64,000 nt of DNA, from positions 169,123 to 233,122 of the forward strand of contig NW_026614261.1 of NCBI RefSeq assembly GCF_026230105.1, given 5' to 3'. Both the position numbers and the translations under genes were made by a program. The first letter of the stretch is position 1, and every line of letters starts with the position of its first letter. Positions 9,850 to 25,023 of the stretch are shown in pieces. This DNA is from Diorhabda sublineata (Eukaryota; Arthropoda; Insecta; Coleoptera; Chrysomelidae). The notes under the pieces are model-generated. The model was not told the origin of the DNA. It searched no databases and saw only the letters and a list, made by a program, of their open reading frames with translations.

Positions 9850-11760
9850 ATGCAAACTCACTCAAATATATGAGAAATGTTGAAATTCGACTTCAAATTA
9901 GGAAGATAGATTTTGAAAATTTTCAATTATTACAAAGTGACAGTTGACCTCAATGGGCTTCAATGGATGGTATTCGATGATATCTGACAAAGTTAGATGC
10001 AAACTCACTCAAAGATATGCGAAATGTTGAAATTCGACCTCAAATTAGGAAGATAGACTTTGAAAATTTTCAATTAACACAAAGTGACAGTTGACCTCAA
10101 TGGGCTTCATTGGATGTTATTTGATGATATCTGACAAAGTTACATGCAAACTCACTCAAAGATATGCGAAATGTTGAAATTCGACTTCAAATTAGGAAGT
10201 TAGACTTTGAAAATTTTCAATTAACACAAAGTGACAGTTGACCTCAATGGGCTTAAATGGATGTTATTCGATGATATCTGACAGAGTTACATGCAAACTC
10301 ACTCAAATATATGAGAAATGTTGAAATTCGACTTCAAATTAGGAAGATAGACTTTGAAAATGTTCAATTAACACAAAGTGACAGTTGACCTCAATGGGCT
10401 TCAGTGGATGTTATTCGATGATATCTGACAAAGTTACATGCAAACTCACTCAAATATATGAGAAATGTTGAAATTCGACTTCAAATTAGGAAGTTAGACT
10501 TTGAAAATTCTCAATTAACACAAAGTGACAGTTGACCTCAATGGGCTCCATTGGATGTTATTCGATGATATCTGACAAAGTTACATGCAAACTCACTCAA
10601 ATATATGAGAAATGTTGAAATTCGACTTCAAATTAGGAAGTTAGACTTTGAAAATTCTCAATTAACACAAAGTGACAGTTGACCTCAATGGGCTTCATTG
10701 GATGTTATTCGATGATATCTGACAAAGTTACATGCAAACTCACTCAAATATATGAGAAATGTTGAAATTCGACTTCAAATTAGGAAGATAGATTTTGAAA
10801 ATTTTCAATTATTACAAAGTGACAGTTGACCTCAATGGGCTTCAATGGATGGTATTCGATGATATCTGACAAAGTTAGATGCAAACTCACTCAAAGATAT
10901 GCGAAATGTTGAAATTCGACCTCAAATTAGGAAGATAGACTTTGAAAATTTTCAATTAACACAAAGTGACAGTTGACCTCAATGGGCTTCATTGGATGTT
11001 ATTTGATGATATCTGACAAAGTTACATGCAAACTCACTCAAAGATATGCGAAATGTTGAAATTCGACTTCAAATTAGGAAGTTAGACTTTGAAAATTTTC
11101 AATTAACACAAAGTGACAGTTGACCTCAATGGGCTTAAATGGATGTTATTCGATGATATCTGACAGAGTTACATGCAAACTCACTCAAATATATGAGAAA
11201 TGTTGAAATTCGACTTCAAATTAGGAAGATAGACTTTGAAAATGTTCAATTAACACAAAGTGACAGTTGACCTCAATGGGCTTCAGTGGATGTTATTCGA
11301 TGATATCTGACAAAGTTACATGCAAACTCACTCAAATATATGAGAAATGTTGAAATTCGACTTCAAATTAGGAAGTTAGACTTTGAAAATTCTCAATTAA
11401 CACAAAGTGACAGTTGACCTCAATGGGCTCCATTGGATGTTATTCGATGATATCTGACAAAGTTACATGCAAACTCACTCAAATATATGAGAAATGTTGA
11501 AATTCGACTTCAAATTAGGAATATAGACTTTGAAAATGTTCAATTAACACAAAGTGACAGTTGACCTCAATGGGCTTCAATGGATGTTATTCGATGATAT
11601 CTGACAGAGTTACATGCAAACTCACTCAAATATATGAGAAATGTTGAAATTCGACTTCAAATTAGGAAGATAGACTTTGAAAATTCTCAATTAACACAAA
11701 GTGACAGTTGACCTCAATGGGCTCCATTGGATGTTATTCGATGATATCTGACAAAGTTAC

Positions 11761-11906
11761 ATGCAAACTCACTCAAATATATGAGAAATGTTGAAATTCG
11801 ACTTCAAATTAGGAATAAGACTTTGAAAATTCTCAATTAACACAAAGTGACAGTTGACCTCAATGGGCTCCATTGGATGTTATTCGATGATATCTGACAA
11901 AGTTAC
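11761..11906 (+). repeat. 146-bp monomer, 1-bp deletion
   Basis: This class H-position monomer reads AGGAATAAGAC where class I reads AGGAATATAGAC, so one base is missing near m57. The 147-bp ladder is shifted by -1 from here until the 22-bp insertion near 15080. Confidence 0.85.
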
Positions 11907-12053
11907 ATGCAAACTCACTCAAATATATGAGAAATGTTGAAATTCGACTTCAAATTAGGAAGTTAGACTTTGAAAATTCTCAATTAACACAAAGTGACAG
12001 TTGACCTCAATGGGCTTCATTGGATGTTATTCGATGATATCTGACAAAGTTAC

Positions 12054-15000
12054 ATGCAAACTCACTCAAATATATGAGAAATGTTGAAATTCGACTTCAA
12101 ATTAGGAAGATAGATTTTGAAAATTTTCAATTATTACAAAGTGACAGTTGACCTCAATGGGCTTCAATGGATGGTATTCGATGATATCTGACAAAGTTAG
12201 ATGCAAACTCACTCAAAGATATGCGAAATGTTGAAATTCGACCTCAAATTAGGAAGATAGACTTTGAAAATTTTCAATTAACACAAAGTGACAGTTGACC
12301 TCAATGGGCTTCATTGGATGTTATTTGATGATATCTGACAAAGTTACATGCAAACTCACTCAAAGATATGCGAAATGTTGAAATTCGACTTCAAATTAGG
12401 AAGTTAGACTTTGAAAATTTTCAATTAACACAAAGTGACAGTTGACCTCAATGGGCTTAAATGGATGTTATTCGATGATATCTGACAGAGTTACATGCAA
12501 ACTCACTCAAATATATGAGAAATGTTGAAATTCGACTTCAAATTAGGAAGATAGACTTTGAAAATGTTCAATTAACACAAAGTGACAGTTGACCTCAATG
12601 GGCTTCAGTGGATGTTATTCGATGATATCTGACAAAGTTACATGCAAACTCACTCAAAGATATGCGAAATGTTGAAATTCGACTTCAAATTAGGAAGTTA
12701 GACTTTGAAAATTTTCAATTAACACAAAGTGACAGTTGACCTCAATGGGCTTAAATGGATGTTATTCGATGATATCTGACAGAGTTACATGCAAACTCAC
12801 TCAAATATATGAGAAATGTTGAAATTCGACTTCAAATTAGGAAGATAGACTTTGAAAATGTTCAATTAACACAAAGTGACAGTTGACCTCAATGGGCTTC
12901 AGTGGATGTTATTCGATGATATCTGACAAAGTTAAATGCAAACTCACTCAAATATATGAGAAATATTGAAATTCGACTTCAAATTGGGAAGAAAGACTTT
13001 GAAAATTTACAATTATTACAAAGTGACAGTTGACCTCAATGGGCTTCAATGGATGTTATTCGATGATATCTGACAAAGTTAGATGCAAACTCACTCAAAG
13101 ATATGCGAAATGTTGAAATTCGACTTCAAATTAGGAAGATAGATTTTGAAAATTTTCAATTAACACAAAGTGACAGTTGACCTCAATGGGCTTCAATGGA
13201 TGTTATTCGATGAGATCTGACAAAGTTACATGCAAACTTACTCAAATATATGAGAAATGTTGAAATTCGACTTCAAATTAGGAAGTTAGACTTTGAAAAT
13301 TCTCAATTAACACAAAGTGACAGTTGACCTCAATGGGCTCCATTGGATGTTATTCGATGATATCTGACAAAGTTACATGCAAACTCACTCAAATATATGA
13401 GAAATGTTGAAATTCGACTTCAAATTAGGAAGTTAGACTTTGAAAATTTTCAATTAACACAAAGTGACAGTTGACCTCAATGGGCTTAAATGGATGTTAT
13501 TCGATGATATCTGACAGAGTTACATGCAAACTCACTCAAATATATGAGAAATGTTGAAATTCGACTTCAAATTGGGAAGAAAGACTTTGAAAATTTACAA
13601 TTATTACAAAGTGACAGTTGACCTCAATGGGCTTCAATGGATGTTATTCGATGATATCTGACAAAGTTAGATGCAAACTCACTCAAAGATATGCGAAATG
13701 TTGAAATTCGACTTCAAATTAGGAAGATAGACTTTGAAAATTTTCAATTAACACAAAGTGACAGTTGACCTCAATGGGCTTCAATGGATGTTATTCGATG
13801 AGATCTGACAAAGTTACATGCAAACTTACTCAAATATATGAGAAATGTTGAAATTCGACTTCAAATTAGGAAGATAGACTTTGAAAATTCTCAATTAACA
13901 CAAAGTGACAGTTGACCTCAATGGGCTCCATTGGATGTTATTCGATGATATCTGACAAAGTTACATGCAAACTCACTCAAATATATGAGAAATGTTGAAA
14001 TTCGACTTCAAATTAGGAAGATAGACTTTGAAAATGTTCAATTAACACAAAGTGACAGTTGACCTCAATGGGCTTCAGTGGATGTTATTCGATGATATCT
14101 GACAAAGTTAAATGCAAACTCACTCAAATATATGAGAAATATTGAAATTCGACTTCAAATTGGGAAGAAAGACTTTGAAAATTTACAATTATTACAAAGT
14201 GACAGTTGACCTCAATGGGCTTCAATGGATGTTATTCGATGATATCTGACAAAGTTAGATGCAAACTCACTCAAAGATATGCGAAATGTTGAAATTCGAC
14301 TTCAAATTAGGAAGATAGACTTTGAAAATTTTCAATTAACACAAAGTGACAGTTGACCTCAATGGGCTTCAATGGATGTTATTCGATGAGATCTGACAAA
14401 GTTACATGCAAACTTACTCAAATATATGAGAAATGTTGAAATTCGACTTCAAATTAGGAAGTTAGACTTTGAAAATTCTCAATTAACACAAAGTGACAGT
14501 TGACCTCAATGGGCTCCATTGGATGTTATTCGATGATATCTGACAAAGTTACATGCAAACTCACTCAAATATATGAGAAATGTTGAAATTCGACTTCAAA
14601 TTAGGAAGTTAGACTTTGAAAATTTTCAATTAACACAAAGTGACAGTTGACCTCAATGGGCTTAAATGGATGTTATTCGATGATATCTGACAGAGTTACA
14701 TGCAAACTCACTCAAATATATGAGAAATGTTGAAATTCGACTTCAAATTAGGAAGTTAGACTTTGAAAATTCTCAATTAACACAAAGTGACAGTTGACCT
14801 CAATGGGCTCCATTGGATGTTATTCGATGATATCTGACAAAGTTACATGCAAACTCACTCAAATATATGAGAAATGTTGAAATTCGACTTCAAATTAGGA
14901 ATATAGACTTTGAAAATGTTCAATTAACACAAAGTGACAGTTGACCTCAATGGGCTTCAATGGATGTTATTCGATGATATCTGACAGAGTTACATGCAAA

Positions 15001-15456
15001 CTCACTCAAATATATGAGAAATGTTGAAATTCGACTTCAAATTAGGAAGATAGACTTTGAAAATTCTCAATTAACACAATGAAAATTCTCAATTAACACA
15101 AAGTGACAGTTGACCTCAATGGGCTCCATTGGATGTTATTCGATGATATCTGACAAAGTTACATGCAAACTCACTCAAATATATGAGAAATGTTGAAATT
15201 CGACTTCAAATTAGGAAGTTAGACTTTGAAAATTCTCAATTAACACAAAGTGACAGTTGACCTCAATGGGCTCCATTGGATGTTATTCGATGATATCTGA
15301 CAAAGTTACATGCAAACTCACTCAAATATATGAGAAATGTTGAAATTCGACTTCAAATTAGGAAGTTAGACTTTGAAAATTCTCAATTAACACAAAGTGA
15401 CAGTTGACCTCAATGGGCTTCATTGGATGTTATTCGATGATATCTGACAAAGTTAC
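12054..15456. repeat. Expanded zone-1 HOR, 23 monomers
   Basis: It runs A-B-C-D-C-D'-E-F-G-K, then E-F-G/J-D'-E-F-G-K, then H-I-J-H-L. The inserted eight monomers (13524-14699) repeat the E-F-G-K module with a second D' between them. This is what unequal exchange between two E modules would leave. The monomer at 13818 is a G/J chimera, with T10 as in G followed by GGAAGATAG as in J. Confidence 0.8.
14994..15162 (+). repeat. 169-bp monomer with 22-bp internal duplication
   Basis: Class J monomer in which bases 15058-15079, starting TGAAAATTCTC and ending ACACAA, are repeated directly at 15080-15101. The duplicated piece spans most of the palindrome region and the start of the conserved core. 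It is the largest length change in the window and the only one over 6 bp. No second copy of it was seen, so it has not been amplified. Confidence 0.92.
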
Positions 15457-18400
15457 ATGCAAACTCACTCAAATATATGAGAAATGTTGAAATTCGACTT
15501 CAAATTAGGAAGATAGATTTTGAAAATTTTCAATTATTACAAAGTGACAGTTGACCTCAATGGGCTTCAATGGATGGTATTCGATGATATCTGACAAAGT
15601 TAGATGCAAACTCACTCAAAGATATGCGAAATGTTGAAATTCGACCTCAAATTAGGAAGATAGACTTTGAAAATTTTCAATTAACACAAAGTGACAGTTG
15701 ACCTCAATGGGCTTCATTGGATGTTATTTGATGATATCTGACAAAGTTACATGCAAACTCACTCAAAGATATGCGAAATGTTGAAATTCGACTTCAAATT
15801 AGGAAGTTAGACTTTGAAAATTTTCAATTAACACAAAGTGACAGTTGACCTCAATGGGCTTAAATGGATGTTATTCGATGATATCTGACAGAGTTACATG
15901 CAAACTCACTCAAATATATGAGAAATGTTGAAATTCGACTTCAAATTAGGAAGATAGACTTTGAAAATGTTCAATTAACACAAAGTGACAGTTGACCTCA
16001 ATGGGCTTCAGTGGATGTTATTCGATGATATCTGACAAAGTTACATGCAAACTCACTCAAATATATGAGAAATGTTGAAATTCGACTTCAAATTAGGAAG
16101 TTAGACTTTGAAAATTCTCAATTAACACAAAGTGACAGTTGACCTCAATGGGCTCCATTGGATGTTATTCGATGATATCTGACAAAGTTACATGCAAACT
16201 CACTCAAAGATATGCGAAATGTTGAAATTCGACTTCAAATTAGGAAGATAGACTTTGAAAATTTTCAATTAACACAAAGTGACAGTTGACCTCAATGGGC
16301 TTCAATGGATGTTATTCGATGAGATCTGACAAAGTTACATGCAAACTTACTCAAATATATGAGAAATGTTGAAATTCGACTTCAAATTAGGAAGTTAGAC
16401 TTTGAAAATTTTCAATTAACACAAAGTGACAGTTGACCTCAATGGGCTTAAATGGATGTTATTCGATGATATCTGACAGAGTTACATGCAAACTCACTCA
16501 AATATATGAGAAATATTGAAATTCGACTTCAAATTAGGAAGATAGACTTTGAAAATGTTCAATTAACACAAAGTGACAGTTGACCTCAATGGGCTTCAGT
16601 GGATGTTATTCGATGATATCTGACAAAGTTACATGCAAACTCACTCAAATATATGAGAAATGTTGAAATTCGACTTCAAATTAGGAAGTTAGACTTTGAA
16701 AATTCTCAATTAACACAAAGTGACAGTTGACCTCAATGGGCTCCATTGGATGTTATTCGATGATATCTGACAAAGTTACATGCAAACTCACTCAAATATA
16801 TGAGAAATGTTGAAATTCGACTTCAAATTAGGAAGTTAGACTTTGAAAATTCTCAATTAACACAAAGTGACAGTTGACCTCAATGGGCTTCATTGGATGT
16901 TATTCGATGATATCTGACAAAGTTACATGCAAACTCACTCAAATATATGAGAAATGTTGAAATTCGACTTCAAATTAGGAAGATAGATTTTGAAAATTTT
17001 CAATTATTACAAAGTGACAGTTGACCTCAATGGGCTTCAATGGATGGTATTCGATGATATCTGACAAAGTTAGATGCAAACTCACTCAAAGATATGCGAA
17101 ATGTTGAAATTCGACCTCAAATTAGGAAGATAGACTTTGAAAATTTTCAATTAACACAAAGTGACAGTTGACCTCAATGGGCTTCATTGGATGTTATTTG
17201 ATGATATCTGACAAAGTTACATGCAAACTCACTCAAAGATATGCGAAATGTTGAAATTCGACTTCAAATTAGGAAGTTAGACTTTGAAAATTTTCAATTA
17301 ACACAAAGTGACAGTTGACCTCAATGGGCTTAAATGGATGTTATTCGATGATATCTGACAGAGTTACATGCAAACTCACTCAAATATATGAGAAATGTTG
17401 AAATTCGACTTCAAATTAGGAAGATAGACTTTGAAAATGTTCAATTAACACAAAGTGACAGTTGACCTCAATGGGCTTCAGTGGATGTTATTCGATGATA
17501 TCTGACAAAGTTACATGCAAACTCACTCAAATATATGAGAAATGTTGAAATTCGACTTCAAATTAGGAAGTTAGACTTTGAAAATTCTCAATTAACACAA
17601 AGTGACAGTTGACCTCAATGGGCTCCATTGGATGTTATTCGATGATATCTGACAAAGTTACATGCAAACTCACTCAAATATATGAGAAATGTTGAAATTC
17701 GACTTCAAATTAGGAATATAGACTTTGAAAATGTTCAATTAACACAAAGTGACAGTTGACCTCAATGGGCTTCAATGGATGTTATTCGATGATATCTGAC
17801 AGAGTTACATGCAAACTCACTCAAATATATGAGAAATGTTGAAATTCGACTTCAAATTAGGAAGATAGACTTTGAAAATTCTCAATTAACACAAAGTGAC
17901 AGTTGACCTCAATGGGCTCCATTGGATGTTATTCGATGATATCTGACAAAGTTACATGCAAACTCACTCAAATATATGAGAAATGTTGAAATTCGACTTC
18001 AAATTAGGAAGTTAGACTTTGAAAATTCTCAATTAACACAAAGTGACAGTTGACCTCAATGGGCTCCATTGGATGTTATTCGATGATATCTGACAAAGTT
18101 ACATGCAAACTCACTCAAATATATGAGAAATGTTGAAATTCGACTTCAAATTAGGAAGTTAGACTTTGAAAATGTTCAATTAACACAAAGTGACAGTTGA
18201 CCTCAATGGGCTTCAGTGGATGTTATTCGATGATATCTGACAAAGTTACATGCAAACTCACTCAAAGATATGCGAAATGTTGAAATTCGACTTCAAATTA
18301 GGAAGTTAGACTTTGAAAATTTTCAATTAACACAAAGTGACAGTTGACCTTAATGGGCTTAAATGGATGTTATTCGATGATATCTGACAAAGTTAGATGC

Positions 18401-21189
18401 AAACTCACTCAAAGATATGCGAAATGTTGAAATTCGACTTCAAATTAGGAAGATAGACTTTGAAAATTTTCAATTAACACAAAGTGACAGTTGACCTCAA
18501 TGGGCTTAAATGGATGTTATTCGATGATATCTGACAGAGTTACATGCAAACTCACTCAAATATATGAGAAATATTGAAATTCGACTTCAAATTAGGAAGA
18601 TAGACTTTGAAAATTTTCAATTAACACAAAGTGACAGTTGACCTCAATGGGCTTAAATGGATGTTATTCGATGATATCTGACAGAGTTACATGCAAACTC
18701 ACTCAAATATATGAGAAATATTGAAATTCGACTTCAAATTAGGAAGATAGACTTTGAAAATGTTCAATTAACACAAAGTGACAGTTGACCTCAATGGGCT
18801 TCAGTGGATGTTATTCGATGATATCTGACAAAGTTACATGCAAACTCACTCAAATATATGAGAAATGTTGAAATTCGACTTCAAATTAGGAAGTTAGACT
18901 TTGAAAATTCTCAATTAACACAAAGTGACAGTTGACCTCAATGGGCTCCATTGGATGTTATTCGATGATATCTGACAAAGTTACATGCAAACTCACTCAA
19001 ATATATGAGAAATGTTGAAATTCGACTTCAAATTAGGAAGTTAGACTTTGAAAATTCTCAATTAACACAAAGTGACAGTTGACCTCAATGGGCTTCATTG
19101 GATGTTATTCGATGATATCTGACAGAGTTACATGCAAACTCACTCAAATATATGAGAAATATTGAAATTCGACTTCAAATTAGGAAGATAGACTTTGAAA
19201 ATTTTCAATTAACACAAAGTGACAGTTGACCTCAATGGGCTTAAATGGATGTTATTCGATGATATCTGACAGAGTTACATGCAAACTCACTCAAATATAT
19301 GAGAAATATTGAAATTCGACTTCAAATTAGGAAGATAGACTTTGAAAATGTTCAATTAACACAAAGTGACAGTTGACCTCAATGGGCTTCAGTGGATGTT
19401 ATTCGATGATATCTGACAAAGTTACATGCAAACTCACTCAAATATATGAGAAATGTTGAAATTCGACTTCAAATTAGGAAGTTAGACTTTGAAAATTCTC
19501 AATTAACACAAAGTGACAGTTGACCTCAATGGGCTCCATTGGATGTTATTCGATGATATCTGACAAAGTTACATGCAAACTCACTCAAATATATGAGAAA
19601 TGTTGAAATTCGACTTCAAATTAGGAAGATAGATTTTGAAAATTTTCAATTATTACAAAGTGACAGTTGACCTCAATGGGCTTCAATGGATGGTATTCGA
19701 TGATATCTGACAAAGTTAGATGCAAACTCACTCAAAGATATGCGAAATGTTGAAATTCGACCTCAAATTAGGAAGATAGACTTTGAAAATTTTCAATTAA
19801 CACAAAGTGACAGTTGACCTCAATGGGCTTCATTGGATGTTATTTGATGATATCTGACAAAGTTACATGCAAACTCACTCAAAGATATGCGAAATGTTGA
19901 AATTCGACTTCAAATTAGGAAGTTAGACTTTGAAAATTTTCAATTAACACAAAGTGACAGTTGACCTCAATGGGCTTAAATGGATGTTATTCGATGATAT
20001 CTGACAGAGTTACATGCAAACTCACTCAAATATATGAGAAATGTTGAAATTCGACTTCAAATTAGGAAGATAGACTTTGAAAATGTTCAATTAACACAAA
20101 GTGACAGTTGACCTCAATGGGCTTCAGTGGATGTTATTCGATGATATCTGACAAAGTTACATGCAAACTCACTCAAATATATGAGAAATGTTGAAATTCG
20201 ACTTCAAATTAGGAAGTTAGACTTTGAAAATTCTCAATTAACACAAAGTGACAGTTGACCTCAATGGGCTCCATTGGATGTTATTCGATGATATCTGACA
20301 AAGTTACATGCAAACTCACTCAAATATATGAGAAATGTTGAAATTCGACTTCAAATTAGGAATATAGACTTTGAAAATGTTCAATTAACACAAAGTGACA
20401 GTTGACCTCAATGGGCTTCAATGGATGTTATTCGATGATATCTGACAGAGTTACATGCAAACTCACTCAAATATATGAGAAATGTTGAAATTCGACTTCA
20501 AATTAGGAAGATAGACTTTGAAAATTCTCAATTAACACAAAGTGACAGTTGACCTCAATGGGCTCCATTGGATGTTATTCGATGATATCTGACAAAGTTA
20601 CATGCAAACTCACTCAAATATATGAGAAATGTTGAAATTCGACTTCAAATTAGGAAGTTAGACTTTGAAAATTCTCAATTAACACAAAGTGACAGTTGAC
20701 CTCAATGGGCTCCATTGGATGTTATTCGATGATATCTGACAAAGTTACATGCAAACTCACTCAAATATATGAGAAATGTTGAAATTCGACTTCAAATTAG
20801 GAAGTTAGACTTTGAAAATTCTCAATTAACACAAAGTGACAGTTGACCTCAATGGGCTTAAATGGATGTTATTCGATGATATCTGACAGAGTTACATGCA
20901 AACTCACTCAAATATATGAGAAATGTTGAAATTCGACTTCAAATTAGGAAGTTAGACTTTGAAAATTCTCAATTAACACAAAGTGACAGTTGACCTCAAT
21001 GGGCTCCATTGGATGTTATTCGATGATATCTGACAAAGTTACATGCAAACTCACTCAAATATATGAGAAATGTTGAAATTCGACTTCAAATTAGGAAGTT
21101 AGACTTTGAAAATTCTCAATTAACACAAAGTGACAGTTGACCTCAATGGGCTTAAATGGATGTTATTCGATGATATCTGACAGAGTTAC

Positions 21190-21340
21190 ATGCAAACTCA
21201 CTCAAATATATGAGAAATGTTGAAATTCGACTTCAAATTAGGAAGTTAGACTTTGAAAATTCTCAATTAACACAAAGTGACAGTTGACCTCAATGGGCTG
21301 GCTCCATTGGATGTTATTCGATGATATCTGACAAAGTTAA
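21190..21340 (+). repeat. 151-bp monomer, GGCT duplication (first)
   Basis: The core end reads GGGCTGGCTCCATTGG instead of GGGCTCCATTGG, a 4-bp tandem duplication of GGCT. The monomer is otherwise class H and ends in GTTAA, the ending of D'. It is followed by a class E monomer at 21341. Confidence 0.9.
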
Positions 21341-22222
21341 ATGCAAACTCACTCAAATATATGAGAAATATTGAAATTCGACTTCAAATTGGGAAGAAAG
21401 ACTTTGAAAATTTACAATTATTACAAAGTGACAGTTGACCTCAATGGGCTTCAATGGATGTTATACGATGATATCTGACAAAGTTACATGCAAACTCACT
21501 CAAATATATGAGAAATGTTGAAATTCGACTTCAAATTAGGAATATAGACTTTGAAAATGTTCAATTAACACAAAGTGACAGTTGACCTCAATGGGCTTCA
21601 ATGGATGTTATTCGATGATATCTGACAGAGTTACATGCAAACTCACTCAAATATATGAGAAATGTTGAAATTCGACTTCAAATTAGGAAGATAGACTTTG
21701 AAAATTCTCAATTAACACAAAGTGACAGTTGACCTCAATGGGCTCCATTGGATGTTATTCGATGATATCTGACAAAGTTACATGCAAACTCACTCAAATA
21801 TATGAGAAATGTTGAAATTCGACTTCAAATTAGGAAGTTAGACTTTGAAAATTCTCAATTAACACAAAGTGACAGTTGACCTCAATGGGCTCCATTGGAT
21901 GTTATTCGATGATATCTGACAAAGTTACATGCAAACTCACTCAAATATATGAGAAATGTTGAAATTCGACTTCAAATTAGGAAGTTAGACTTTGAAAATT
22001 CTCAATTAACACAAAGTGACAGTTGACCTCAATGGGCTCCATTGGATGTTATTCGATGATATCTGACAAAGTTACATGCAAACTCACTCAAATATATGAG
22101 AAATGTTGAAATTCGACTTCAAATTAGGAAGTTAGACTTTGAAAATTCTCAATTAACACAAAGTGACAGTTGACCTCAATGGGCTCCATTGGATGTTATT
22201 CGATGATATCTGACAAAGTTAC

Positions 22223-22373
22223 ATGCAAACTCACTCAAATATATGAGAAATGTTGAAATTCGACTTCAAATTAGGAAGTTAGACTTTGAAAATTCTCAAT
22301 TAACACAAAGTGACAGTTGACCTCAATGGGCTGGCTCCATTGGATGTTATTCGATGATATCTGACAAAGTTAA
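22223..22373 (+). repeat. 151-bp monomer, GGCT duplication (second)
   Basis: Same GGGCTGGCTCC insertion and same GTTAA ending as the monomer at 21190, so it is a copy by descent and not an independent event. It closes a run of four class H monomers (21782-22373). Confidence 0.9.
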
Positions 22374-22520
22374 ATGCAAACTCACTCAAATATATGAGAA
22401 ATGTTGAAATTCGACTTCAAATTAGGAAGTTAGACTTTGAAAATTCTCAATTAACACAAAGTGACAGTTGACCTCAATGGGCTTAAATGGATGTTATTCG
22501 ATGATATCTGACAGAGTTAC

Positions 22521-22671
22521 ATGCAAACTCACTCAAATATATGAGAAATGTTGAAATTCGACTTCAAATTAGGAAGTTAGACTTTGAAAATTCTCAATTA
22601 ACACAAAGTGACAGTTGACCTCAATGGGCTGGCTCCATTGGATGTTATTCGATGATATCTGACAAAGTTAA
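22521..22671 (+). repeat. 151-bp monomer, GGCT duplication (third)
   Basis: Third copy of the GGGCTGGCTCC form, two monomers after the second, again ending in GTTAA and again followed by class E (22672). The three copies lie within 1.5 kb and none was seen elsewhere, so the variant has spread only locally. Confidence 0.9.
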
Positions 22672-25023
22672 ATGCAAACTCACTCAAATATATGAGAAAT
22701 ATTGAAATTCGACTTCAAATTAAGAAGAAAGACTTTGAAAATTTACAATTATTACAAAGTGACAGTTGACCTCAATGGGCTTCAATGGATGTTATTCGAT
22801 GATATCTGACAAAGTTAGATGCAAACTCACTCAAAGATATGCGAAATGTTGAAATTCGACTTCAAATTAGGAAGATAGACTTTGAAAATTTTCAATTAAC
22901 ACAAAGTGACAGTTGACCTCAATGGGCTTCAATGGATGTTATTCGATGAGATCTGACAAAGTTACATGCAAACTTACTCAAATATATGAGAAATGTTGAA
23001 ATTCGACATCAAATTAGGAAGTTAGACTTTGAAAATTTTCAATGAACACAAAGTGACAGTTGACCTCAATGGGCTTAAATGAATGTTATTCGATGATATC
23101 TGACAAAGTTACATGCAAACTCACTCAAATATATGAGAAATGTTGAAATTCGACTTCAAATTAGGAAGTTAGACTTTGAAAATTTTCAATTAACACAAAG
23201 TGACAGTTGACCTCAATGGGCTTCATTGGATGTTATTCGATGATATCTGACAAAGTTAAATGCAAACTCACTCAAATATATGAGAAATATTGAAATTCGA
23301 CTTCAAATTAGGAAGATAGATTTTGAAAATTTTCAATTATTACAAAGTGACAGTTGACCTCAATGGGCTTCAATGGATGGTATTCGATGATATCTGACAA
23401 AGTTAGATGCAAACTCACTCAAAGATATGCGAAATGTTGAAATTCGACCTCAAATTAGGAAGATAGACTTTGAAAATTTTCAATTAACACAAAGTGACAG
23501 TTGACCTCAATGGGCTTCATTGGATGTTATTTGATGATATCTGACAAAGTTACATGCAAACTCACTCAAAGATATGCGAAATGTTGAAATTCGACTTCAA
23601 ATTAGGAAGTTAGACTTTGAAAATTTTCAATTAACACAAAGTGACAGTTGACCTCAATGGGCTTAAATGGATGTTATTCGATGATATCTGACAGAGTTAC
23701 ATGCAAACTCACTCAAATATATGAGAAATGTTGAAATTCGACTTCAAATTAGGAAGATAGACTTTGAAAATGTTCAATTAACACAAAGTGACAGTTGACC
23801 TCAATGGGCTTCAGTGGATGTTATTCGATGATATCTGACAAAGTTACATGCAAACTCACTCAAATATATGAGAAATGTTGAAATTCGACTTCAAATTAGG
23901 AAGTTAGACTTTGAAAATTCTCAATTAACACAAAGTGACAGTTGACCTCAATGGGCTCCATTGGATGTTATTCGATGATATCTGACAAAGTTACATGCAA
24001 ACTCACTCAAATATATGAGAAATGTTGAAATTCGACTTCAAATTAGGAAGTTAGACTTTGAAAATTCTCAATTAACACAAAGTGACAGTTGACCTCAATG
24101 GGCTTCATCGGATGTTATTCGATGATATCTGACAAAGTTACATGCAAACTCACTCAAATATATGAGAAATGTTGAAATTCGACTTCAAATTAGGAAGATA
24201 GATTTTGAAAATTTTCAATTATTACAAAGTGACAGTTGACCTCAATGGGCTTCAATGGATGGTATTCGATGATATCTGACAAAGTTAGATGCAAACTCAC
24301 TCAAAGATATGCGAAATGTTGAAATTCGACCTCAAATTAGGAAGATAGACTTTGAAAATTTTCAATTAACACAAAGTGACAGTTGACCTCAATGGGCTTC
24401 ATTGGATGTTATTTGATGATATCTGACAAAGTTACATGCAAACTCACTCAAAGATATGCGAAATGTTGAAATTCGACTTCAAATTAGGAAGTTAGACTTT
24501 GAAAATTTTCAATTAACACAAAGTGACAGTTGACCTCAATGGGCTTAAATGGATGTTATTCGATGATATCTGACAGAGTTACATGCAAACTCACTCAAAT
24601 ATATGAGAAATGTTGAAATTCGACTTCAAATTAGGAAGATAGACTTTGAAAATGTTCAATTAACACAAAGTGACAGTTGACCTCAATGGGCTTCAGTGGA
24701 TGTTATTCGATGATATCTGACAAAGTTACATGCAAACTCACTCAAATATATGAGAAATGTTGAAATTCGACTTCAAATTAGGAAGTTAGACTTTGAAAAT
24801 TCTCAATTAACACAAAGTGACAGTTGACCTCAATGGGCTTAAATGGATGTTATTCGATGATATCTGACAAAGTTACATGCAAACTCACTCAAATATATGA
24901 GAAATGTTGAAATTCGACTTCAAATTAGGAAGATAGACTTTGAAAATTCTCAATTAACACAAAGTGACAGTTGACCTCAATGGGCTCCATTGGATGTTAT
25001 TCGATGATATCTGACAAAGTTAC

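Noticed and set aside
15058..15101. Target-site duplication left by an excised transposon
   Set aside because: The 22-bp direct repeat is adjacent with no footprint or inverted terminal sequence between copies. Slippage or local exchange is simpler.
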